Of a DNA stretch of 37,761 nt, positions 32,892-37,761 are shown piece after piece. How positions within the stretch are numbered: position 1 is the stretch's first letter; every line of letters starts with the position of its first letter. The stretch comes from a virus: positions 1 to 37,761 of IMG/VR virus record IMGVR_UViG_3300001847_000319; one strand, 5' to 3'. Made by a program: the position numbers and the translations under genes. Under the pieces are notes generated by a model. That model worked only from the letters and a program-made list of their open reading frames with translations, did no database searches and was not told where the DNA came from.

Positions 32892-35849
32892 CTATAAGCC
32901 TTGTTTTGCTCTAAACTTTTGATCCGACATTCCAGATCCTATTGGGGCTACTGCATTAACCAAAATGCCAACAGCGTCCTTAAAATCCCTAACTCCATCA
33001 TTGAAACCTTTAGTATCTAATTTCATCGACGCAGCTGCTTTTGTGGACTCTATTGCTGATTGTACTGCGCTGGTCATTTCTGCAGTCTTAGTCATGTGTT
33101 CGCTTATAGCGGCGGCTAAATTATCCATGCCGCCAGCCAGTCTACCTGCATCTAATATCTGACCTACTTGCCCAGCTGCTCCAGCTATCATTGCATCTTG
33201 AGCCGATTTTGCACCGCCGGTCAATGGTTGAAATTCTTTAAACTTATCTTTTGAAAAACTTTCTGTACCAAACGCGCCGCCTACTATCGCAGCTGTTCCC
33301 GTCATGCCTGCCTGAGTTTCAGAAATTGCTAATTGTTCTGGTGTAGTTAATTTACTGATGTCGCCTTTAGCTTCTATAAGCTTTTTAACTGCAGAACTGA
33401 TCTCGGGACTATAGGCATATCGTCCTGCGATCTGATTGACTAATTTTTCGCTCATTATCTTTTCGACGTCTTCGTAATTTCTTAATTCGCCACGTTTGTT
33501 GACGAAAGCTTCTGGCACTTCCATGGCCGCAATTTCAGACGGACTTAAAACTTGACCCGGCATCTTGCCTGATCGTCTTAATTGCTGCAGCTGAGCGCCT
33601 AAAACGGAAACACTGGTACCCGCAATCTTTCCCAATCCCTGAGGGGATACACCAGGAAGAATTCCTGTTAAACCTGCCATAGTGGACATCGTGCTAAAGT
33701 CGACGCCTGTCGAAGTGGTCATTCTTTCTGCTACAGAAAGTCCGCTCAACACTTGAGCTTGTTTTAATGCTTCGTCTTTAGCGCTGCCTCTGAGCATCTC
33801 CATGCCGAACATCATCTGAGCACCGACTATCGGAGCAACGCCTACGCCTTTAGATGCGGCGTCCCTAGACAGCGCCTGAATACCCTCAAACATACCGCTG
33901 AGAGATTTTGCGTCATCGACACCTCGCGCGACAGCATTAGCCAGTACGTCTTCGACGTCTTTCTGCGAACCGCCTGTCTGAGCCATCTGACCTATTCGGC
34001 CCATGTACTCTTGAGCGCTCATCACGCCCAATGCTTGAAGCTGTCCGGCTCTAGACACCATGCCCAGCCGAGTGTCAGCACTAGCTCTAGTAAAGCTTGC
34101 ACCTATAGACCTGGCGCCGAAGCCGAACAGCGCAGCGCCTTCTTCAGGGCCAAGGCCTTGAGCCGCCAAAGTCTCTAGTGCTTTTTGCGAAGTTGCGCCT
34201 GCGTACATTCCAGAAAACGCAGAACCAGCGCCCATCATCGACTGATACGCGCCCATTCTGTAGTCGAAGAATCTCTGACGTGCAGCATCAGGAATTGCGT
34301 TTACCGTGTCCATGAGATGCTGATACTGGTTTGCAGACATCTGCTGCTGCTGACCATACGTAACGCCTTTTCCTATCGATACGGCTTTGTTTGTCGCGTA
34401 TACTGCTCCGCCTATGGCACCGATTATTCCGGCAGGTACGGCAGTTACTCCACCAAAAGGTGCGGCTAATGCTGCGGCAGTCGTTCCACCCGCTATTGCT
34501 CCAGCTATTCCAACGCCTATTTCTCCAGCAGATATCGCAGTCTCTCTTTGGCCGTACGCTCTGCCGTATGCGGCTGCTGCATCTTGCTGTCGTTGAGTAA
34601 CTCGACGAAGTGCAGCCATGTCGCCTTGGGTCGCGGCTAACTGATCTGTGTATCGCTGATTAGCGAACTGAGCTGCACCTATGCGCACGTTCATCTGCTG
34701 AACGTCAGACGTTACAAATCCATATCTAGCAGCGTCTAGTAGTGGACCGCCGATCTGAGAAACCATGGTCATGGCGCGACCGAACCTTCCGCCTCCGCCT
34801 CCGCCTTGTCTTTTTATCTCATCGACTACTTTTTGTTGTTCTTCTATAGAATTTCTAGCGTTATTAAATGATTTGCGGAGATCTTCGGAAGCTTGAGCGG
34901 TTTCTTTAAATTCTTTGTTTATTTTTATAAATGCATCTTCAAGTTCAGTTAATTTAGATGTTGCACTGCTTAGAGAGCCAGCTGATCCAGAGGCGACGCG
35001 TTTACTTAGTTCTTCTCTTTCTCGTCTTTCTAATATAGTCGATTGGATTAGTTCGCCACTTTCTTTCATCTTTTCCTTGGTCAAACCAGCGCGTTCTTGC
35101 AATCTTAATGCGCCATATAGTGCAGCTTCTTGTTGCGAGTGGTAGGCAAAATCCTTAGCTCGTATATTAAAATCTTTTTGTCCGCCTTCCTGAAATATAT
35201 CCTCTGCCTTTTTTTCTAATGAAATAGTAGAGCGATAACGAGCAGATTTACTGTGTTCGTATTTTTTTCTTAGTTGATCTTCTGTATAAGAGGCAGCGTA
35301 TTTTTCAGCCATCTCCATTATGTTTGGATCTGAGAGCGCACTCCTCATGCTCCTCTCTGATCCGGCAACGCTAATAACTTTATTAGAAAATATACGAGCT
35401 GCATTAACTTGCGCTCGTTCTTTTAAGTTAGAATACTCAGATTGATAGCGTTTTTCTCGAGCATCTAGTCTGACGCCATATTTATCTACCGCAGTCGTAT
35501 AAGCTTTGGCAAGTTGATTTGGTGATGAAGAAAGTTCTGTAACAAACTCAGAAGCGAGACTCGGTCTTACTCCCGCTTCTACAAACATCTGCTCAGTAGG
35601 AACCAGCTGGCCGATAGCCGCCAATGCATATCTTATCGCATTTTCTTTTCTAATGCGATGAATGTCTTCTATACGCTGCTGAAGACGACGCATCTCTACG
35701 GTCTCGATAGCAGCACGACGCTCCATTAAGGCTACATCGTTTAATAAAGATGATTTAATGTCGTTCCTAGACCCGATCTTGTCTAGTTTGTTTGGTTCGC
35801 GATTGAGGATCGAGCCATGTGGACGATTCTTGTCGTTGTCGTTTGCCAT
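32892..35849 (-). CDS. Tail tape measure protein
   Basis: A 985-aa tape measure protein. The first 340 residues are Arg/Glu/Lys-rich and largely coiled coil (ERRAAIETVEMRRLQQRIED). A six-glycine run near residue 350 precedes a hydrophobic, Gly/Ala-rich stretch at about 440-483 (GEIGVGIAGAIAGGTTAAAL) that could insert in the membrane on ejection. The C-terminal half is helical and Met/Ala-rich. It lies after the chaperone pair and before the hub, the conserved place. At about 1.5 angstrom per residue it implies a tail near 150 nm. No lytic or peptidase motif is visible. Confidence 0.85.
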   Translation of the reverse strand: MANDNDKNRPHGSILNREPNKLDKIGSRNDIKSSLLNDVALMERRAAIETVEMRRLQQRIEDIHRIRKENAIRYALAAIGQLVPTEQMFVEAGVRPSLASEFVTELSSSPNQLAKAYTTAVDKYGVRLDAREKRYQSEYSNLKERAQVNAARIFSNKVISVAGSERSMRSALSDPNIMEMAEKYAASYTEDQLRKKYEHSKSARYRSTISLEKKAEDIFQEGGQKDFNIRAKDFAYHSQQEAALYGALRLQERAGLTKEKMKESGELIQSTILERREREELSKRVASGSAGSLSSATSKLTELEDAFIKINKEFKETAQASEDLRKSFNNARNSIEEQQKVVDEIKRQGGGGGGRFGRAMTMVSQIGGPLLDAARYGFVTSDVQQMNVRIGAAQFANQRYTDQLAATQGDMAALRRVTQRQQDAAAAYGRAYGQRETAISAGEIGVGIAGAIAGGTTAAALAAPFGGVTAVPAGIIGAIGGAVYATNKAVSIGKGVTYGQQQQMSANQYQHLMDTVNAIPDAARQRFFDYRMGAYQSMMGAGSAFSGMYAGATSQKALETLAAQGLGPEEGAALFGFGARSIGASFTRASADTRLGMVSRAGQLQALGVMSAQEYMGRIGQMAQTGGSQKDVEDVLANAVARGVDDAKSLSGMFEGIQALSRDAASKGVGVAPIVGAQMMFGMEMLRGSAKDEALKQAQVLSGLSVAERMTTSTGVDFSTMSTMAGLTGILPGVSPQGLGKIAGTSVSVLGAQLQQLRRSGKMPGQVLSPSEIAAMEVPEAFVNKRGELRNYEDVEKIMSEKLVNQIAGRYAYSPEISSAVKKLIEAKGDISKLTTPEQLAISETQAGMTGTAAIVGGAFGTESFSKDKFKEFQPLTGGAKSAQDAMIAGAAGQVGQILDAGRLAGGMDNLAAAISEHMTKTAEMTSAVQSAIESTKAAASMKLDTKGFNDGVRDFKDAVGILVNAVAPIGSGMSDQKFRAKQGL

Positions 35850-35851
35850 CG

Positions 35852-36217
35852 TTAAAACTCTTCGTTGATGTCCTCGCCGAAGTCATCGCCGAACTCTTCT
35901 TTGGCTTGCTGAAGTTCTTTCTCCATCCAGGCTTTGTCTTCTTCTGAAGGAAGCCACGTGTTGCCGTTGGAGTCTGTTTTTCCTTCGCTTTCGGCCTTCT
36001 CTTCTGCCTCTGCCCAAGCCAGAGCGTCGTCGATCTTCTCTTGCTCTATATTATCAGCTTTTTGCTCTGCGGCCTCTTGTGCGGCCTTTTCTCGCTCGAT
36101 ACGGTCGCGATATTCGTAATATAGTTCTTCTAATGTGTATTCTTGTAGTAAAGGATCTTTTAGCGGTCTTGAGTAAGTCTTAGACCACCAAGACATCAAG
36201 AAGCGCATCTGAGACAC
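35852..36217 (-). CDS. Tail assembly chaperone, frameshift extension (T-like)
   Basis: The second chaperone frame, highly acidic and helical (AAQEAAEQKADNIEQ; AWAEAEEKAESEGK; EEFGDDFGEDINEEF). An in-frame GTG at 36217 could start a 121-aa product, but no good ribosome site precedes it or the ATG at 36208. The frame has no stop back to 36298. A -1 slip there joins it to the upstream gene and gives a 273-aa fusion reading 36672-36298, then 36298-35852. In lambda, gpGT made this way recruits tube subunits to the tape measure. I infer that expression is mainly as the fusion. The tape measure gene starts two bases after its stop. Confidence 0.8.
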   Translation of the reverse strand: MSQMRFLMSWWSKTYSRPLKDPLLQEYTLEELYYEYRDRIEREKAAQEAAEQKADNIEQEKIDDALAWAEAEEKAESEGKTDSNGNTWLPSEEDKAWMEKELQQAKEEFGDDFGEDINEEF

Positions 36218-36273
36218 TTCAGTGTTTAGTGGTTCTCTTGCTCTGTATTCTACGATATCATCGATGTGCGAGA

Positions 36274-36304
36274 ATGCCGACTCCTGGTCGGCATCTATTT
36301 TCCC
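36274..36304 (-). promoter_or_regulatory. -1 programmed ribosomal frameshift signal
   Basis: On the - strand the heptamer G GGA AAA (36304-36298) sits in the right phase: codons TTG GGA AAA then TAG. It fits X XXY YYZ and is close to lambda's GGGAAAG. Three bases on, ATGCCGAC and GTCGGCAT (36294-36287 and 36281-36274) form a perfect 8-bp hairpin with a 5-base loop. After slipping, the frame reads IDADQESAF and stays open into the downstream chaperone frame. Confidence 0.88.
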
Positions 36305-36672
36305 AACTCTTCTCGAGCCTTAGCTGCTTTGTCGGCTAGCTCTTTTCTCCACTCCATGCACTCGGTCTCTACCTTTTCGAACAAGGCCACAAGCACGTCT
36401 TCGTCCTCGATGTTCATGCCTTTGCCCTGGATCCACCAGTTAGGACCGTCTACGATTCTTACTCTAAGGGTACTTAGAGCAATAGCAAGCCCCATCAGTC
36501 CGTTGCTTGGATTTAGCATATCGGACATCAAGCGGCTTTTCTCAAGCTCAAGTTGATATTTTTCAGAGACGTTTAGTTTACATTTTATAGTAAAAGTGCC
36601 TTCGTATGTAAGGCTGCTCTCTTCGCTGACGTGGTTAAAAGAAAACGTGCGTTCTTTCTTTGGGAGGTCCAT
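36295..36672 (-). CDS. Tail assembly chaperone (G-like)
   Basis: A 125-aa chaperone lying between tube and tape measure genes, the standard place. The N-terminal half is beta-rich (TFSFNHVSEESSLTYEGTFT, then IKCKLNVSEKY) and the C-terminal half helical (EDVLVALFEKVETECMEWRK, ending AKAREELGK), as in phage chaperones that keep the tape measure soluble during tail assembly. AGGAG stands about 6 bases before ATG 36672. The final codons GGA AAA TAG are part of the slippery site, so a fraction of ribosomes should extend this product into the downstream frame. Confidence 0.82.
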   Translation of the reverse strand: MDLPKKERTFSFNHVSEESSLTYEGTFTIKCKLNVSEKYQLELEKSRLMSDMLNPSNGLMGLAIALSTLRVRIVDGPNWWIQGKGMNIEDEDVLVALFEKVETECMEWRKELADKAAKAREELGK

Positions 36673-36684
36673 GTACTGCTCCTG

Positions 36685-36704
36685 GATAAGGGTTTCCCGT
36701 TATC
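36685..36704 (-). other. Hairpin between tube and chaperone genes
   Basis: On the - strand GATAA-C-GGG pairs with CCC-TTATC around AAA: eight pairs with one bulged base. No T tract follows. It sits just before the ribosome site of the chaperone gene, so it could lower chaperone expression relative to the abundant tube protein, or protect the tube mRNA end. Confidence 0.45.
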
Positions 36705-36712
36705 TTATACCA
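36704..36712 (-). promoter_or_regulatory. Candidate extended -10 promoter
   Basis: TGGTATAAG lies just after the tube gene stop and reads toward the chaperone and tape measure genes. It resembles TGGTATTAT at 12230-12238. No convincing -35 is visible, and the 3' end overlaps the hairpin at 36685-36704, so support is weak. Confidence 0.25.
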
Positions 36713-36714
36713 GA

Positions 36715-37278
36715 TTAAGGATTTGGATCTAGAGGCTTATAGCTTGCTTCAGCTTGCCAACCTACAGCTCGCCATGAAAGACTATACGTCGATATTCTTT
36801 CAGAATTGACATCAGCTTGAAGTGAAGTCATCATCGCGGTGGTGGTTTTAAACAAGACAGAGTCGGTAGAGGAATCTTTTACTTCTATAGTTATATATTT
36901 ATTAGCTAAAAAGGAGCTAAGATCCGTCATTATGCCTGAATACACAGGAGAGTTTCCAGGTATCTGGAATAGGCCAAGCGTGCCGCTGACCGATACTCGC
37001 TGAGGTGCGATCTCCCACGGTGCGATGTCGTCTATCGTATATATCGGCACAGTTTCGTTTTGAACGTTCCACGTTACCTGAAAAGCAAAACCTATTATTG
37101 TATCGTTTACCTTGACTACGGTTCTAGCCCCGGTCATGTACTTTGCACTTGGACGATTAAATGCTATCGCGCTGGCAGCCTCATTAGTTAGTTCTTTAAC
37201 CAATTGACGCGTTGCGATAGTCGCAGCATTTCCAGAATCACGGTCAAATCCTCTTCTGCCTACTTTTTGACCAGCCAT
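36715..37278 (-). CDS. Tail tube-like protein
   Basis: A 187-aa beta-rich protein. After about 55 residues comes a segment VVKVNDTIIGFAFQVTWNV, then VSVSGTLGLFQIPG, ITIEVKDSSTDSVLFKTTTA and ERISTYSLSWRAVGW. This succession of long strands with a late YSLSWRAVGW strand fits the tube fold (gp19/XkdM/FII type) in which subunits form stacked hexamers. Position directly before the tail chaperone gene supports it. AGGAG precedes the ATG. Since a second tube-like gene lies next to it, one may instead be a tube initiator or terminator. Confidence 0.65.
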   Translation of the reverse strand: MAGQKVGRRGFDRDSGNAATIATRQLVKELTNEAASAIAFNRPSAKYMTGARTVVKVNDTIIGFAFQVTWNVQNETVPIYTIDDIAPWEIAPQRVSVSGTLGLFQIPGNSPVYSGIMTDLSSFLANKYITIEVKDSSTDSVLFKTTTAMMTSLQADVNSERISTYSLSWRAVGWQAEASYKPLDPNP

Positions 37279-37281
37279 AAA

Positions 37282-37761
37282 TTAGCCCGCTCCTGAAGAA
37301 TCAGCTATAAAACTATCTTCGTCTAAGTATAATGCTGCAAATTGAAAACTTTGAACCATAGTTCCGCGTTTAGTGATCGATGATCCCATGCTCATGATCC
37401 TAGCGCTTCTTACCCTAGCAATACCAGTGAGGCTTCCGTCTGGCAATTTTTGATACACTTCTATATCAAAAGTTATTGCGTCGCTTAATCTAGAAGGATC
37501 TAATGCTTCGTTGGCGCGACCATCTGATGCGGATATGTTTTTAATGGACGCATTTCTTCCAGCAAAAGGAGACCAACCTCCAAGACCGTTTCCTAAATTG
37601 CTTACGCCGCTGGGTACTGCATAGCCTAATTTTTCCATCTTTTGCTTTAAGCCGTCGACATATCTTACTACGTCAAACGATCCGCTGACGTCGTAGCTCA
37701 ACGGCTCTAGCGAGTTCGACTCGTAGCTTCCTAGATTCTTAGGTCTTGCGTGAGGAATTGA
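37282..37761 (-). CDS. Tail tube-like or tail-completion protein, 5' end outside window
   Basis: The frame ends at TAA 37282-37284 and stays open to the right edge, giving at least 159 residues. A TTG at 37699-37701 could be a start, but the codons before it read smoothly as protein (HARPKNLGSYESNSLEPLSY) and no clear ribosome site precedes it, so the true start is probably beyond the window. The visible part has AITFDIEVYQK, TGIARVRSARIMSMG and TMVQSFQFAALYLDED, strand patterns like those of tube or tube-terminator proteins. The next gene starts three bases after its stop. Confidence 0.6.
   Translation of the reverse strand, partial: SIPHARPKNLGSYESNSLEPLSYDVSGSFDVVRYVDGLKQKMEKLGYAVPSGVSNLGNGLGGWSPFAGRNASIKNISASDGRANEALDPSRLSDAITFDIEVYQKLPDGSLTGIARVRSARIMSMGSSITKRGTMVQSFQFAALYLDEDSFIADSSGAG

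Noticed and set aside
12281-35849. Many other open frames of 60-140 codons antisense to the tail genes
   Set aside because: They lie wholly within long, motif-supported genes, lack ribosome sites and have low-complexity or implausible compositions.
36208-36217. Independent translation start for the second chaperone frame
   Set aside because: Neither GTG 36217 nor ATG 36208 has a convincing ribosome site, whereas the frameshift signal gives continuous coding; kept only as an alternative.
1-37761. CRISPR arrays, tRNA genes, insertion sequences, integrase or attachment sites
   Set aside because: No regularly spaced repeats with unique spacers, no cloverleaf-like segment, no transposase or integrase motif, and no terminal inverted repeats were found by eye.

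Overview
The window is part of a tailed double-stranded DNA phage genome (or a prophage). No chromosomal housekeeping gene, rRNA or tRNA is visible. The morphogenesis genes predict a contractile-type tail: a gp25-like wedge protein, a baseplate J protein, a gpV/gp5-like spike and a gp27/gpD-like hub. The sheath and head genes, if present, lie beyond the right edge. The host cannot be identified from the sequence; a small lipoprotein and a Sec-type signal peptide show that some products go to the cell envelope.

Left arm, + strand, 1-3051: a tightly packed operon with 4-10 bp overlaps at most junctions. It holds the 3' end of an unrecognised gene, a DnaB/RecA-like helicase, a 61-aa lipoprotein, an unknown 116-aa protein, a four-helix membrane protein, a small HExxH zinc-peptidase-like protein and a secreted 143-aa protein. 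It converges with the tail operon at a two-way hairpin terminator (3074-3122).

Right part, - strand, 37761 down to 3127: the tail module, transcribed right to left. The order is two tube-like proteins, the tail assembly chaperone with a -1 frameshift extension, tape measure, hub, spike, an XkdP-like baseplate protein, a LysM/gp25 fusion, a giant (2708 aa) baseplate J protein, a gpI-position wedge protein, a 1619-aa fibre/baseplate protein, then six fibre or receptor-binding proteins. This follows the PBSX (xkd) order, extended with large adhesin-like additions.

Two themes stand out. First, the distal baseplate genes are inflated by repeated beta-rich modules shared between neighbours: an E1-FCCH-like module, a four-copy module found only in the J protein, and 105-bp tandem repeats in the 1619-aa protein. 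Second, the terminal fibre genes look like exchangeable cassettes. They share C-terminal ends (IRIA or SAEL), tandem TAA stops and short direct repeats at gene borders, and several change base composition part-way along. The clearest single regulatory element is a GGGAAAA slippery site plus perfect hairpin in the tail-chaperone pair at 36274-36304. No gene-free stretch exceeds 300 bases.
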